Part shown: piece by piece, positions 9,005 through 27,154 of the stretch
Layout of the letters: the number at the start of each line of letters is the position of its first letter
How positions within the stretch are numbered: the stretch's first letter is position 1
Assembly (NCBI GenBank): GCA_029821635.1
Contig: JALGSW010000007.1
Location: 1-58,147, forward strand
Reading direction: 5' to 3'
Origin: Candidatus Zipacnadia bacterium
GTDB taxonomy: Bacteria; Armatimonadota; Zipacnadia; Zipacnadales; UBA5352
DNA length: 58,147 nt
Notes under the pieces: model-generated
Databases searched by the model: none
Seen by the model: only the letters and a program-made list of their open reading frames with translations
Told to the model about the DNA's origin: nothing
Translations under genes and position numbers: made by a program

Positions 9005-9060
9005 GCATGTACGCAGGGGCGTCCTTCTTCTTTTGATCGTGACCGAGGAGGCTATTGCCC

Positions 9061-12867
<3,807 letters not shown>

Positions 12868-13062
12868 ACGCAGCTCGCGCGGCAGGGACAGGCTCCACAC
12901 GAGCGACCTGCGCGAGACGCGACGGCGCGCGCGGCGGCGGATGGCACTGCGCGCGACGTCTGCGGGAAGCAAGGCGCAGTGCGGGGTTTTGCACATAGAG
13001 CAATCAAGCCGCCGGACAGTGGGTTCGGCGGCGAGAAGCGCAATTTCAGGAGGCGATCGATA

Positions 13063-17703
<4,641 letters not shown>

Positions 17704-17726
17704 CAGGGAGCTGTCGTGAGGCCAAC

Positions 17727-17755
17727 GGGGCCGCCGGATCGCTTCTGGCGGCCCC
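17727..17755 (+). terminator. Strong hairpin after rpoC, without T-run
   Basis: GGGGCCGCC (17727–17735) and GGCGGCCCC (17747–17755) form a 9-bp GC-only stem with an 11-base loop, 23 bases after the rpoC stop. There is no T-tract, so intrinsic termination is uncertain. It could protect the 3' end of the mRNA. Confidence 0.5.
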
Positions 17756-17823
17756 CTGACGGTCAAAGACCGCACCGCCGCGAGGTCGGATGAAGAGAAC
17801 CTTGGGAATCGGCCGGACTCACC

Positions 17824-17852
17824 TTGACTCTTCGGCGCGTCTTTCATATACT
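17824..17852 (+). promoter_or_regulatory. Sigma-70-type promoter of the rpsL–rpsI ribosomal operon
   Basis: TTGACT (17824–17829), a 17-base spacer and TATACT (17847–17852) predict transcription start near 17859. Spacing and the −10 hexamer are identical to those of the rpoB promoter. This is the only strong promoter I see before the cluster ending at 41417. Confidence 0.82.
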
Positions 17853-17858
17853 TAGCCC

Positions 17859-18170
17859 TCGCTGCTCGGACAAGCGGGTTGCACTCGTACCCAGGAACCG
17901 CAACCTCGAACTGTCCGATGCGGTCGTTGCTGTGGTGGGGCTGGAAAACCCGGGCTGGCTTGCGACGCACTTCGTGACCGGCCACCGCACAAAGGGGCGC
18001 ACGCCTACAACGAGGATATCTCCGAACCAGGGACGCCTGCCACCGGCAGGTGTCTGAACTCGGCAGAGTCTTTGCTGGCCCCTCTGGTGTGAGGGGCCTT
18101 TTGCGTCTTTGCAGTCCGGGTGTCAGCGCCGAAGCGCCGCACAGTGCAGCGCAGTGAAAAGGAGCAGAGC
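17859..18170 (+). promoter_or_regulatory. Structured 5' leader of the ribosomal operon
   Basis: About 310 bases separate the predicted start of transcription from rpsL, with no gene. Near the 5' end, TCGGACA (17866–17872) pairs with TGTCCGA (17912–17918) and encloses GGTTGC (17877–17882) / GCAACC (17900–17905). The leader ends in a terminator hairpin (listed separately). Such arrangements commonly bind a ribosomal protein encoded downstream. The ligand here is unknown, and I do not recognise a described leader family. Confidence 0.5.
18077..18102 (+). terminator. Rho-independent terminator in the rpsL leader (attenuator)
   Basis: GGCCCCTC (18077–18084) pairs with GAGGGGCC (18091–18098) across a 6-base loop and is followed by TTTT. 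It lies upstream of rpsL in the sense direction, so it would regulate read-through into the operon. The rpoB leader has the same order of promoter, hairpins and terminator. Confidence 0.75.
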
Positions 18171-18581
18171 ATGCCTACGATCAATCAGCTCGTGCGTATG
18201 GGCCGCGACAAGAAGGACAGAAAGATCAAGGCGCCTGCGCTCAAGTTCAGCTGGAACTCGATCAAGCGCAAGAGCAAGCGTGTAGACGGCGCGCCGCAGA
18301 GGCGTGGCGTTGTGACGCGCGTGTGGGCCCAGACGCCCAAGAAGCCGAACTCGGCGCTGCGCAAGGTCTGTCGCGTCCGGTTGTTCAACCGGCAGGAGAT
18401 CACAGCGTACATCCCCGGTGAGGGCCACAACGTGGCGCCTCATAGCATCGTGCTGGTCCGGGGCGGCCGCGTCAAGGATCTCAACTCGGTGAAGTACCAC
18501 GTGGTGCGCGGGACGCTCGACGTTGCGGGCGTCGCCGACCGCCGCCAGAGCCGCTCCAAGTACGGCACCAAGAGGCCGTAG
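18171..18581 (+). CDS. rpsL: 30S ribosomal protein S12
   Basis: The 136-residue decoding-centre protein shows [11 protein letters not shown] and the loop [11 protein letters not shown]. The ATG at 18171 follows AAGGAG and gives the canonical MPTINQLVR start; an upstream in-frame GTG adds an unrelated 17 residues. The N-terminal loop ([19 protein letters not shown]) is the longer form seen in Bacillus-like S12 rather than the short E. coli form. It is the first gene of the operon, before rpsG and fusA. Confidence 0.97.
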   Translation: MPTINQLVRMGRDKKDRKIKAPALKFSWNSIKRKSKRVDGAPQRRGVVTRVWAQTPKKPNSALRKVCRVRLFNRQEITAYIPGEGHNVAPHSIVLVRGGRVKDLNSVKYHVVRGTLDVAGVADRRQSRSKYGTKRP

Positions 18582-18708
18582 CTACTCCCGGGGCTCCCTC
18601 AGGTCCAACGAGGGCACCCTTTGCATGACTGTTTCCCGGTTGCGGAGGACTCGCGGCCGGCGCCGGAGATAGAGCACGCCGCGCACGTTTCGAAAGAGGT
18701 GCATCCGA

Positions 18709-19179
18709 TTGCCCAGGAAGGGCCCAGCTCCCAAGCGCGTCCTGAAGCCGGATGAGGTTTTCGGCAGCCGGCTTGTCACGCGCTTCATCAACAAGATCCT
18801 GCTCGGCGGGCGCAAGTCCGCCGCTGAGAAGATATTCTACGGCGCCATGGAGCTCGCCGCCGAGCAAACGGGCGAGAACCCGCTGGTCGCGCTGCGCAAC
18901 GCGATGCGCAACGTCATGCCGAACCTGGAGGTACGGCCGCGACGTGTTGGCGGTGCGACCTACCAGGTGCCGGTTGAGGTCGACACGCGCCGGCAGCTTA
19001 CGCTCGCGGTCCGCTGGATGGTCGACGCGATGCGGGAGCGAGGCGAGCGCACGGCCGTGCAGCGGATGGCCGGCGAGATCGTGGAGGCCGCCAACCGCGA
19101 GGGCGCCTCGGTGCGCAAGCGCGAAGAGATGCACCGGATGGCGGAGGCCAACAAGGCGTACGCGCACTACCGCTGGTAG
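18709..19179 (+). CDS. rpsG: 30S ribosomal protein S7
   Basis: The 156-residue primary assembly protein of the 30S head has the [34 protein letters not shown] core. Translation begins at TTG 18709, which gives the canonical [14 protein letters not shown] lies upstream. A TTG start for a highly expressed gene is uncommon but the N-terminus leaves little choice. It sits between rpsL and fusA as in the usual str operon. Confidence 0.97.
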   Translation: MPRKGPAPKRVLKPDEVFGSRLVTRFINKILLGGRKSAAEKIFYGAMELAAEQTGENPLVALRNAMRNVMPNLEVRPRRVGGATYQVPVEVDTRRQLTLAVRWMVDAMRERGERTAVQRMAGEIVEAANREGASVRKREEMHRMAEANKAYAHYRW

Positions 19180-19361
19180 ATGGACCGCCGGAGCGGGCCC
19201 GGAGACAGTTAGTCGGGCCCCTCATGCGCCCTGCGCGCCGATCTTCCGGACGCTTGCGATGCCCGCGCCGCGCGCAGGACAATGCTCTGAAGACTGAACC
19301 GGCTGACGCTCGTGCTCAGCCGTTCCCATAGATTGCCGCTCACGCACACGGGTGAACTAAC

Positions 19362-21428
19362 TTGTCGTTCGAGACCGAGCTGCGAAAAACCCGAAACATA
19401 GGCTTCGCCGCGCACATTGATGCCGGGAAGACCACCACCTCCGAGCGCATCCTGTTCTATACGGGCAAGGTGCACCGGATGGGGGAGGTCCACGACGGCG
19501 ACGCGACGATGGACTGGATGCCGCAGGAGATGGAGCGGGGGATCACTATCACCTCCGCGGCCACCACCTGCACGTGGAAGGACCACCGGATCAACATCAT
19601 CGACACGCCCGGCCACGTAGACTTCACGGTGGAGGTCGAGCGTTCGTTGCGGGTCCTGGACGGTGTCTGCATCATCTTCTGCGCGGTCGGCGGCGTGCAG
19701 CCGCAGTCCGAGACAGTCTGGCGGCAGGCAACCAAGTACAACATCCCGCGCCTCGCATTCGTGAACAAGATGGACCGGATCGGCGCGGACTTTCACGATG
19801 TGTTGCATCAGATGCGCAAGCGCCTCGGCGCTGAGGCCGTCGCGATCCAGCTCCCGATCGGGAACGAGGAGAAGTACCGCGGGGTCGTGGACCTCGTCGA
19901 GCAGAAGGCGTGGGAGTTCGAGGACGACGAACTGGCGCCTCCGGTGGAGGTCGAGATCCCGGAGAAGCTGCGTGAGATGGTGGCGGCGTTCCGCGAGCAC
20001 CTGGTCGTGAGCCTCGCGGACATCAATCCTGCGCTTGAGGAGAAGTTCTTCGCGGGCGAGGAGCCGACCGGCGACGAGATGTGGGACACGATCCGGGCGG
20101 CCACGATCGCAGGAACGCTGGTCCCGGTGTTGTGCGGCGCATCCTTCAAGAACAAGGGCGTGCAGTTGCTGCTCGACGCAATCGTGCGCTGCCTGCCGTC
20201 GCCGCTTGATGTGCGGCCGGTGGTGGGCGAGCACCCGTCGACGGGGGCGGAGGAGACGCGCGCGCCCGACCCGGCAGAGCCGTTCAGCGCACTGGCATTC
20301 AAGGTAGCGGTGGACCCGTTCGTGGGCCACATCACCTACATCCGCTGCTACTCGGGCACTGCGAAACTGGGCGATCGACTCCTCAACGCCGATAGCGGGC
20401 GGAAGCAGCGCATCCAGCGCCTGCTGAGGATGCACGCGAACCGGCGCGAGGAGATCGAGCAGATCGGGCCTGGCGACATCGTGGCCGCGGTCGGCCTCGA
20501 TGAGACAACAACGGGCGATACGATCTGCGTGGAGAACGCCCCGCTGATCCTGGAGCGGCCCGTGTTCCCGGAGCCTGTTATCCAGATGGGTATCGAGCCG
20601 AAGTCGCAGGCCGACGAGGAGAAGCTCGGAGCGGCGCTGGCCCGGCTCACGAGGGAGGACCCGACGCTGCGGGTGGAGGTCGATCGCGAGACCGGCCAGC
20701 AGCTCCTGTCGGGGATGGGCGAGTTGCACCTTGAGGTCATTGTCGATCGGCTCAAGCGCGAGTTTGGGGCCGAGGCGAACGTAGGCCGGCCGCGGGTGGC
20801 GTATCGGGAGACGATTCGGAAGGCGTCATATGGCGATGGTCGGTTCATCCGGCAGACGGGTGGGCGCGGCCAGTACGGGCACGTGAAGCTCGAGCTCGAG
20901 CCGATGGACACCGAGGAGCGGCTGGAGTACGAGGACGACAGCAAGGGCGACGAGATCCCGGTGGAGTTCCGCAACGCGGTCAAGTACGGGATTGAGGAAG
21001 CCATGGGCGCGGGGACGCTCGGTGGCTACCCTGCGGTGGGGGTTCGCTGCCGGATCACGGGCGGCTCCTTCCACGACGTGGACTCGTCGGATGTTGCGTT
21101 CAAGATTGCAGCGGGGATGGCGTTCCAGGATGCGTTCGAGGGGGGCAGCCCGGTGCTGTTGGAGCCGGTGATGTTGGCGGAGGTCGTGACCCCCGAGCAG
21201 TACTTCGGGGATGTCGTGAACGACCTGACGACGCGGCGAGCACAGATCGTCGAGGTCACGTCGGCCACAGGCGACAGCAAGACGATTGAGTTGCGAGTGC
21301 CGCTGGCGAACATGTTCGGGTACGCGACGGCGCTACGTTCGGTGACCCAGGGCCGCGCGACCTATAGCATGGAGCCGCACTCCTACGAGCCGGTTCCGGT
21401 GGAGCAGCAGCGGGAGTTACTGAGCTGA
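19362..21428 (+). CDS. fusA: Elongation factor G, canonical copy
   Basis: The 688-residue translocase GTPase has the P-loop [10 protein letters not shown] (residues 17–26), switch [12 protein letters not shown]3 DTPGHVDF with catalytic H85, and NKMD. Domains II–V follow, with domain [18 protein letters not shown]. Start is TTG at 19362 with only a weak upstream GGTGAAC. It is followed directly by rpsJ; the tuf gene that usually lies between them is missing. It is distinct from the EF-G paralogue at 27155, which lacks the catalytic His. Confidence 0.97.
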   Translation: MSFETELRKTRNIGFAAHIDAGKTTTSERILFYTGKVHRMGEVHDGDATMDWMPQEMERGITITSAATTCTWKDHRINIIDTPGHVDFTVEVERSLRVLDGVCIIFCAVGGVQPQSETVWRQATKYNIPRLAFVNKMDRIGADFHDVLHQMRKRLGAEAVAIQLPIGNEEKYRGVVDLVEQKAWEFEDDELAPPVEVEIPEKLREMVAAFREHLVVSLADINPALEEKFFAGEEPTGDEMWDTIRAATIAGTLVPVLCGASFKNKGVQLLLDAIVRCLPSPLDVRPVVGEHPSTGAEETRAPDPAEPFSALAFKVAVDPFVGHITYIRCYSGTAKLGDRLLNADSGRKQRIQRLLRMHANRREEIEQIGPGDIVAAVGLDETTTGDTICVENAPLILERPVFPEPVIQMGIEPKSQADEEKLGAALARLTREDPTLRVEVDRETGQQLLSGMGELHLEVIVDRLKREFGAEANVGRPRVAYRETIRKASYGDGRFIRQTGGRGQYGHVKLELEPMDTEERLEYEDDSKGDEIPVEFRNAVKYGIEEAMGAGTLGGYPAVGVRCRITGGSFHDVDSSDVAFKIAAGMAFQDAFEGGSPVLLEPVMLAEVVTPEQYFGDVVNDLTTRRAQIVEVTSATGDSKTIELRVPLANMFGYATALRSVTQGRATYSMEPHSYEPVPVEQQRELLS

Positions 21429-21477
21429 CGCTCGGGCGAACAGGCAGATGGGCCAGAGGGCCCGGAGGTAGCATGAG

Positions 21478-21804
21478 ATGGCGGATGAGAACAAGATCCG
21501 GATCAGGCTGAAGGCATTCGACCACAAGCTGCTGGACCGCTCGACGCAGAAGATCGTCGAGACCGCCGAGCGGACCGGGGCGCGCGTGTCGGGCCCGATT
21601 CCGCTGCCGACGAAGAAGCACGTGCACTGCGTAGTCAAGCCGACGGCGCTGGGTCGAGCGACCCGAACGATGGAGCACTTTGAGATGCGCGTGCACAAGC
21701 GGCTCATCGACATCGTGGACTCGACGACCCGGACAGTTGATGCGCTGATGAAGCTCGATCTGCCCGGCGGCGTTGACGTCGCCATCAAGACGTACACCGC
21801 GTAA
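21478..21804 (+). CDS. rpsJ: 30S ribosomal protein S10
   Basis: This 108-residue protein shows [15 protein letters not shown] and [14 protein letters not shown], the S10 signature region. It is also the expected NusE partner of NusB in antitermination. GGAGGT lies upstream of the ATG. First gene of the S10 section, 49 bases after fusA. Confidence 0.98.
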   Translation: MADENKIRIRLKAFDHKLLDRSTQKIVETAERTGARVSGPIPLPTKKHVHCVVKPTALGRATRTMEHFEMRVHKRLIDIVDSTTRTVDALMKLDLPGGVDVAIKTYTA

Positions 21805-21835
21805 AGCAACACGAGACGCCCAGTTGGTGACAGCT

Positions 21836-22480
21836 ATGCCGACAGGACTGCTAGGGAAAAAGGTAGGGATGACGCGCATCTACGACGCGGACACCGGCGA
21901 AGCGATACCGGTGACGGTCGTGGAGGCCGGTCCCTGCGTGGTCGTGCAGTTGAAGACCGCCGAGACGGACGGCTATGAGGCTGTCCAGCTCGGGTATGAG
22001 CAGGTTGCGCACAGCAAGCTGAATGAGCCGAGGCTGGGGCACTTCCTCTCCAAGAGCGTTGAGCCGCACCGACACCTGCGGGAGTTTGAGCTGCTGGCGG
22101 ATGAGCAGCTCGAGCCAGGGGCGGCGGTGACGGTGGAGATGTTCGAAGAGGGTCAGTTCGTCGAGGTGTCCGGGACAAGCAAGGGCCGAGGCTTCACCGG
22201 TGTCGTGAAGCGTTACGGCTTCCGCGGCGGCCCCGCGTCACACGGCTCGAAGGTGCACCGGGCGCCGCAGTCGGCGGGTGCGACGGACGCCCAGCGCGTC
22301 TTCCGCGGCAAGCGCATGCCCGGACACATGGGCGCTGCTCGCTGCACGACGAAGGGCCTGAAGGTCGTCCGCGTGGACAAGGAGCGCAACGTGCTGCTCC
22401 TGCGCGGATCGATCCCGGGCGCCCGCGGCGGCCTGCTGGAGATCAAGCACCAGGGCGCGGCCAGGGGAGGTAGCGAGTAA
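21836..22480 (+). CDS. rplC: 50S ribosomal protein L3
   Basis: The 214-residue protein opens GLLGKKVGMTRIYD and contains the extended-loop FRGGPASHGSKVHRAPQSAG that reaches toward the peptidyl transferase centre. The ATG at 21836 gives the conserved start; the longer in-frame upstream stretch overlaps rpsJ and is not conserved in type. Its stop codon overlaps the rplD start by one base. Confidence 0.97.
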   Translation: MPTGLLGKKVGMTRIYDADTGEAIPVTVVEAGPCVVVQLKTAETDGYEAVQLGYEQVAHSKLNEPRLGHFLSKSVEPHRHLREFELLADEQLEPGAAVTVEMFEEGQFVEVSGTSKGRGFTGVVKRYGFRGGPASHGSKVHRAPQSAGATDAQRVFRGKRMPGHMGAARCTTKGLKVVRVDKERNVLLLRGSIPGARGGLLEIKHQGAARGGSE

Positions 22481-23121
22481 TGCCCGAGGTAGCGCTCTAC
22501 GACAGGCAGGGCGAGAAGGTTGGCCAGATTGATCTCGCTGACGAGATCTTCGGGGCCGAGGTGAACGTGGACCTGATCCACCAGGCGGTGGTGGCGGTCG
22601 AGCGCGCGATGTCTCAGGACTCGGCGCGGACCAAGCGGCGCTCCGAAGTTGTGATGACCAAGGCCAAGTGGTACCGCCAGAAGGGGACGGGTCGGGCGCG
22701 GCATGGCGCCCAGTCGGCCCCGATCTTCGTCGGCGGCGGCGTGGCGCACGGGCCGAGCGGCCCGCGGCGCGTGCCGAAGCTGACGCGGAAGATGCGCCGC
22801 AAGGCACTGCACGCGGCTCTGTCGGCGAAAATCGTGGACGGCGCGGTCATCGTCGTGGACGAGGTCACGTCGGAGGACTTCTCCACCAAGCGCTTCGTGG
22901 AGATGCTCACAGGGCTTGGCGCGAGTGGCCGCATACTGATGTTGCTGGGCAGTGACGAGGCCCGCGACGAGAAGGTGTACCGCAGCGGGCGGAACATCCC
23001 GAAACTGATCATGCGCGAGTCGCCGCACATCAACGCCCGCGACGCCATCTGGGCGCAGACCATCATCATCAGCGAAGCGGGACTGGCGGCGCTGAGCGAG
23101 GGAGTGGAAGCGAGTGCTTAG
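22480..23121 (+). CDS. rplD: 50S ribosomal protein L4
   Basis: The 213-residue exit-tunnel protein carries the tunnel-loop segment [19 protein letters not shown]. In other bacteria L4 represses its own operon. No such leader is seen immediately upstream here. Its start overlaps the rplC stop, and rplW overlaps its end. Confidence 0.97.
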   Translation: MPEVALYDRQGEKVGQIDLADEIFGAEVNVDLIHQAVVAVERAMSQDSARTKRRSEVVMTKAKWYRQKGTGRARHGAQSAPIFVGGGVAHGPSGPRRVPKLTRKMRRKALHAALSAKIVDGAVIVVDEVTSEDFSTKRFVEMLTGLGASGRILMLLGSDEARDEKVYRSGRNIPKLIMRESPHINARDAIWAQTIIISEAGLAALSEGVEASA

Positions 23122-23431
23122 CACCGATCAGCTCAACTACTATCGGACGATCATTCGCCGACCGGTCGTGACAGAGAAGAGCATGAGCGGCTCGGAGGCG
23201 CGGAACGTCTACACGTTCGAAGTCGATCCGAGCGCCAACAAGGTTGAGATCCGGCGCGCGGTCGAGGCGCTGTTCAATGTGAACGTGACGAAGGTCAACA
23301 CGATGCGTGTGATGGGGAAGACGCGGCGGCGCAGCTACCGCCACGGCATCGGCCGGACGGCGGAGCGGAAGAAGGCGATGGTGACGCTCGCGCCCGGGGA
23401 GAACATCGACGTGGTGGAGATGGGCGGCTGA
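23114..23431 (+). CDS. rplW: 50S ribosomal protein L23
   Basis: The 105-residue protein at the tunnel exit, a docking site for trigger factor and SRP, contains RPVVTEKSM and [19 protein letters not shown]. It begins at GTG 23114, overlapping the end of rplD by 8 bases. Confidence 0.97.
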   Translation: MLSTDQLNYYRTIIRRPVVTEKSMSGSEARNVYTFEVDPSANKVEIRRAVEALFNVNVTKVNTMRVMGKTRRRSYRHGIGRTAERKKAMVTLAPGENIDVVEMGG

Positions 23432-23476
23432 GCGTACGGGGAGTAACGCGCACCGACTGACGGGAGAGTGCGATCC

Positions 23477-24313
23477 ATGGCTTTGAAGCGACATAATCCG
23501 ACGAGTCCGGGGCGGCGCCAGCTTGTGACGCCGGATCGCTCCGCGATCTCGAAGAAGAAGCCGGAGCGGAGCCTCACGACCGGCCGACGGAATAACAAGG
23601 CCGGGCGCAACGCCCACGGCCACGTGACGGTTCGGCACCAGGGCGGCGGGCACAAGCGGCGGCTGCGGGAGATTGACTTCCGCCGCGACAAGGACGGCAT
23701 CCCGGCGACCGTGGCGGCGATCGAGTACGATCCGAACCGCTCGGCACACATCGCGCTGCTGTTCTACGCCGACGGGGAGAAGCGCTACATCATCGCCCCG
23801 GACGGGGTGGCGGCGGGCACGAAGGTCATGTCGGGCCCGCAGGCGCCGATCCGCGTGGGCAACTGCCTGCCGCTGGACAGCATGCCGGTGGGCACTGTGG
23901 TGCACTGCGTGGAGCTCACGCCCGGCAAGGGCGCGCAGCTTGCGCGCAGCGCCGGGGCGGAGGCGCAGTTCGTGGCGCGCGAGGGTCGCTACGCGCTGCT
24001 CAAGCTCCCGTCCGACGAGATGCGCATGGTGGACGTGCGCTGCCGCGCGACGATCGGCCGAGTTGGCAACGTGGACCATGACAACCTGTCGATGGGCAAG
24101 GCCGGTCGGAACCGCTGGCGCGGGAAGCGCCCTTCGGTGCGTGGCTCGGCTATGAACCCGGTTGACCACCCGCACGGCGGCGGCGAGGGCAAGGCGCCGA
24201 TCGGGATGGACTCGCCGCGCAGCCCGTGGGGGAAGAAGACACTCGGCAAGCGGACGCGCAAGGTCGGCAAGCCTTCGAATCGTTTCATCGTGCGCCGGCG
24301 CTATGGCCGGTAG
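23477..24313 (+). CDS. rplB: 50S ribosomal protein L2
   Basis: The 278-residue protein near the peptidyl transferase centre shows [20 protein letters not shown] and the C-terminal [15 protein letters not shown] with the conserved His. ATG 23477 follows GGGAGAG by 8 bases and is preferred to a GTG three codons earlier. Confidence 0.97.
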   Translation: MALKRHNPTSPGRRQLVTPDRSAISKKKPERSLTTGRRNNKAGRNAHGHVTVRHQGGGHKRRLREIDFRRDKDGIPATVAAIEYDPNRSAHIALLFYADGEKRYIIAPDGVAAGTKVMSGPQAPIRVGNCLPLDSMPVGTVVHCVELTPGKGAQLARSAGAEAQFVAREGRYALLKLPSDEMRMVDVRCRATIGRVGNVDHDNLSMGKAGRNRWRGKRPSVRGSAMNPVDHPHGGGEGKAPIGMDSPRSPWGKKTLGKRTRKVGKPSNRFIVRRRYGR

Positions 24314-24350
24314 TGTGAGAATGCCTTCGCACAGAAGCGAGGCCTGACAG

Positions 24351-24650
24351 ATGGCGAGATCACTGAAGAAGGGTCCGTTCGCGGACAAGCACCTGTTGGA
24401 CAAGGTGCGGGCGATGAACCGCGAGGGGGAGAAGAAGATTATACGGACGTGGTCGCGACGATCGACGCTTTTCCCCGATATGGTGGGGCACACGATCGCG
24501 GTGTACGACGGACGGAAGCACGTGCCGGTCTACGTCACCGAGAACATGGTCGGCCACAAGCTGGGCGAGTTCGCCCCGACGCGGACGTATCGCGGGATGC
24601 GCGGCGGGCGCGCCGGTGGCGAACGCGTGACGCGCGTGGATGACCGCTAA
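24351..24650 (+). CDS. rpsS: 30S ribosomal protein S19
   Basis: The 99-residue 30S head protein has the canonical [16 protein letters not shown] start and [15 protein letters not shown]. It contacts S13 and the A-site finger bridge. It lies between rplB and rplV. Confidence 0.97.
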   Translation: MARSLKKGPFADKHLLDKVRAMNREGEKKIIRTWSRRSTLFPDMVGHTIAVYDGRKHVPVYVTENMVGHKLGEFAPTRTYRGMRGGRAGGERVTRVDDR

Positions 24651-24665
24651 GTAGGGAGACATCCC

Positions 24666-25025
24666 ATGGAAGTCAAGGCACAGGCAAAGTATCTGAGGCG
24701 TGGTATGCGCAAAGTCCGGCGTTACACCGAGTTGATCGTGGGCAAAGACGTTGGCGCGGCCCGTGCGATCCTTGCGGTGCAGGTGAGTCCGGCGTGCCGA
24801 GAGCTCGAGAAGGTGCTCGAGTCGGCGATCGCTAACGCGGAGAACAATTTCGGGCTGGAGTCCGAAGAGCTCAAGGTCCGCAGGGCATTCGTAGACGCAG
24901 GCATGACGATCCCGCGCATGAAGCCGCGGGCTCGTGGTCGGGCGGATCGGATCCGCAAGCGCACCTGTCACGTGACGGTGATCCTCACGGACGAGACTGA
25001 GGAGAACGGGCAGGCCACGCAGTAG
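24666..25025 (+). CDS. rplV: 50S ribosomal protein L22
   Basis: The 119-residue protein has YLRRGMRKVRRYTELIVGK and the tunnel hairpin tip around IPRMKPRARGRADRIRKRT, where macrolide-resistance changes occur in other species. The C-terminal ten residues are acidic. rpsC follows after 61 bases. Confidence 0.96.
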   Translation: MEVKAQAKYLRRGMRKVRRYTELIVGKDVGAARAILAVQVSPACRELEKVLESAIANAENNFGLESEELKVRRAFVDAGMTIPRMKPRARGRADRIRKRTCHVTVILTDETEENGQATQ

Positions 25026-25086
25026 GGCCGTCAGTATAAGCGCCGCACGTCGGGCGGCGAAGAACTGCCAGGGAGCTGAACACCGG

Positions 25087-26172
25087 ATGGGTCAGAAAGT
25101 GCATCCTTACGGATTCCGTCTCGGGATTATCCGCGACACGCGGAGCAAGTGGTTCGCGGAGGGCCGCGAGTACCGGGATCAACTGGTGGAGGACCTTCAG
25201 GCGCGCAAGATGATCCATGAGCGCCACCACCACGCCGGGATTTCGAACATCCTCATCGAGCGCGCGGCGGGCACCACCAGCGTGACGATCGAGAGCGCAA
25301 AGCCCGGTATCATCATCGGGCGCGGCGGCTCCGACGTTGACAGGATGCGCCGGGACTTGGACCGCTTCATGTCCGGACGAGTGCGCGTGAACGTCGAGGA
25401 GACGAAGAATCCCGAGCAGAATGCGCAGCTGATCGCCGAAGAGATCGCGGGTCAGATCGAGCGACGCGCCTCGATCCGCCGGGCGATGTCGCAGGCGATG
25501 GAGCGCGCGGAGCGCGTGGGCGTCAAGGGCATCCGCATCGCGGTGAGCGGCCGACTGATGGGCGCGGAGATCGCGCGCACCGAGCGAGTGGGGCCGATGG
25601 GCAGCGTTCCGCTGCACACCCTCCGCGCGGACATCGAGCGCGGCTTCTCCGAGGCAGTGACAAGCTACGGGCACATTGGCGTGCAGGTGCTGGTGTGCAA
25701 CGGCATCATCCTGCCGCCGCCGCCCTGCCCGCCGGAGGGCCAGCGCATCGAGGCCGCCGAGGAGGCTGAGGCCGCCGAGGAGGCTGAGGGCGTCGAGGAG
25801 GCTGAGGGCGTCGAGGTCGCGGAGGCCGTTGAGGCCGACGCCGCTCCCGAGGCCGTCGAGGCCGCCCCGGCCGTTGAGGCCGCCGCCGCTCCCGAGGCCG
25901 TCGAGACCGCCCCGGCCGTTGAGGCCGCCGCGGCTCCCGAGGTCGTCGAGGCCGCCCCGGCCGTTGAGGTCGCAGCCCCGGTAGTGGAGACTGCGGAGAT
26001 CGACGAGCTGCTCGCAGAGTCGAGCAGCGAGGAGGCGCCGACCGCACCCGCCCCGAGCGTGCAGGCCGCCGCGCCGGTGGAGAGCGAGGCGGCGCCGGAG
26101 CCGCCCGTGGTAGCACCTGCGGAAGCGACTGAGACCAACGCCGAGGAGGACACCGGCGATGTTGATGCCTAA
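25087..26172 (+). CDS. rpsC: 30S ribosomal protein S3 with long Ala/Glu/Val/Pro tail
   Basis: Residues 1–215 are a standard S3: [14 protein letters not shown], the KH-domain [14 protein letters not shown], and [29 protein letters not shown]. Residues 216–361 are an extra low-complexity, acidic, presumably disordered tail built from tandem repeats. Family members are usually 210–240 residues. S3 lines the mRNA entry channel, so the tail would project near the mRNA entry site. The reading frame stays open and overlaps rplP by 14 bases, which argues the tail is real. Confidence 0.96.
   Translation: MGQKVHPYGFRLGIIRDTRSKWFAEGREYRDQLVEDLQARKMIHERHHHAGISNILIERAAGTTSVTIESAKPGIIIGRGGSDVDRMRRDLDRFMSGRVRVNVEETKNPEQNAQLIAEEIAGQIERRASIRRAMSQAMERAERVGVKGIRIAVSGRLMGAEIARTERVGPMGSVPLHTLRADIERGFSEAVTSYGHIGVQVLVCNGIILPPPPCPPEGQRIEAAEEAEAAEEAEGVEEAEGVEVAEAVEADAAPEAVEAAPAVEAAAAPEAVETAPAVEAAAAPEVVEAAPAVEVAAPVVETAEIDELLAESSSEEAPTAPAPSVQAAAPVESEAAPEPPVVAPAEATETNAEEDTGDVDA
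25753..25974 (+). repeat. Coding tandem repeats in the S3 tail (18-bp x4, 45-bp x3)
   Basis: 25753–25824 holds four 18-base units encoding (A/G)(A/V)EEAE-like hexapeptides; the first two are identical. 25840–25974 holds three 45-base units encoding [15 protein letters not shown] with few substitutions. Both units are multiples of three, so copy-number change would keep the frame. Confidence 0.9.
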
Positions 26173-26575
26173 GCGAAGCAAGTACAGGAAGCACCACCGC
26201 GGACGGATGCGCGGCAAGGCGTATCGCGGCTGCAACGTTGACTTTGGCGACTTTGGCCTGATGGCCCTCGAGCCCGCGTGGGTCACGTCGCGGCAGATCG
26301 AGGCGGCCCGTGTCGCGATGACGCGCCACGCGCAGCGTGGTGGCAAGGTCTGGATCCGCATTTTCCCGGACAAGCCCGTGACCAAGCGTGGCCAGGAGAT
26401 GCCGATGGGCAAGGGCAAGGGCACGCCCGAGTACTTCGTGGCGGTCGTCAAGCCCGGCCGGATCATGTTCGAGATGGCTGGCGTTGACCCCGAACTCGCC
26501 CGCGAGGCCATGCGCCTCGCAGGGCACAAGCTGCCGATCAAGACGCAGTTTGTGAAGCGGGAGGGGATCGAGTAA
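26159..26575 (+). CDS. rplP: 50S ribosomal protein L16
   Basis: The 138-residue protein shows [20 protein letters not shown] and [27 protein letters not shown] 26159 follows AGGAGGA by 8 bases inside the end of rpsC; an ATG two codons later is also possible. It positions A-site tRNA. Its stop overlaps the rpmC start. Confidence 0.97.
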   Translation: MLMPKRSKYRKHHRGRMRGKAYRGCNVDFGDFGLMALEPAWVTSRQIEAARVAMTRHAQRGGKVWIRIFPDKPVTKRGQEMPMGKGKGTPEYFVAVVKPGRIMFEMAGVDPELAREAMRLAGHKLPIKTQFVKREGIE

Positions 26576-26820
26576 TGCTTATGCCCGATGACGCGAAGAG
26601 CACGCGTGCGTTCATCGAGGAGTGCCGCGAGGCGACCGAAGAGGAGCTTGTGGAGCTGCGGGCGCAGGTGACGGAGAGCCTGCAGAACCTGCGCTTCCGG
26701 ACGGCGTCGGGGCAGATCGATGATCCGAAGAGGATTCGGAAGTATCGCAAGGCGATCGCCCGGATAAACACGATTCTGCACGAGCGCGAACTGGGCATCA
26801 ACGAAGCCCGCCGAGCGTAA
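26575..26820 (+). CDS. rpmC: 50S ribosomal protein L29
   Basis: The 81-residue helical-hairpin protein has ATEEELVELRAQVTESLQNLRFRTASGQ and RKYRKAIARINTIL. It carries about 15 more N-terminal residues than minimal L29. Start overlaps the rplP stop by one base. Confidence 0.95.
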   Translation: MLMPDDAKSTRAFIEECREATEEELVELRAQVTESLQNLRFRTASGQIDDPKRIRKYRKAIARINTILHERELGINEARRA

Positions 26821-26835
26821 AGAGAGGCAACCGTC

Positions 26836-27096
26836 ATGAGCGAGCGCATAGGGAACAAGCCGACCCGCGAGGGCTTCGTGGTAAGCGACAAGATGGACAA
26901 GACCATCGTGGTGGAGGTCGAGCGGACCACGCGGCACCGCCTTTACGGGAAGGTGCTGCGGCGCAGCACGAAGTTCAAGGCCCACGATGAGCAGAATGAA
27001 GCCCGAACCGGGGACCAGGTGCGGATCATGGAGTGCCGGCCGCTGAGCAGGGACAAGTCGTGGCGCGTGGTCGAGATCCTGCGCCGCGCCAAGTAA
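26836..27096 (+). CDS. rpsQ: 30S ribosomal protein S17
   Basis: The 86-residue OB-fold protein has [16 protein letters not shown] and [21 protein letters not shown]. In the ordinary operon rplN would come next; here the EF-G paralogue intervenes. Confidence 0.97.
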   Translation: MSERIGNKPTREGFVVSDKMDKTIVVEVERTTRHRLYGKVLRRSTKFKAHDEQNEARTGDQVRIMECRPLSRDKSWRVVEILRRAK

Positions 27097-27154
27097 CACC
27101 CGCTAGTCGGCCTGAGGCGCCAGTTTGTTGACCGCACGCTTGGAGGAAACGAAC

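Noticed and set aside
25753..25974. CRISPR-like direct repeats
   Set aside because: These repeats are contiguous, in frame and code for the S3 tail; there are no spacers.
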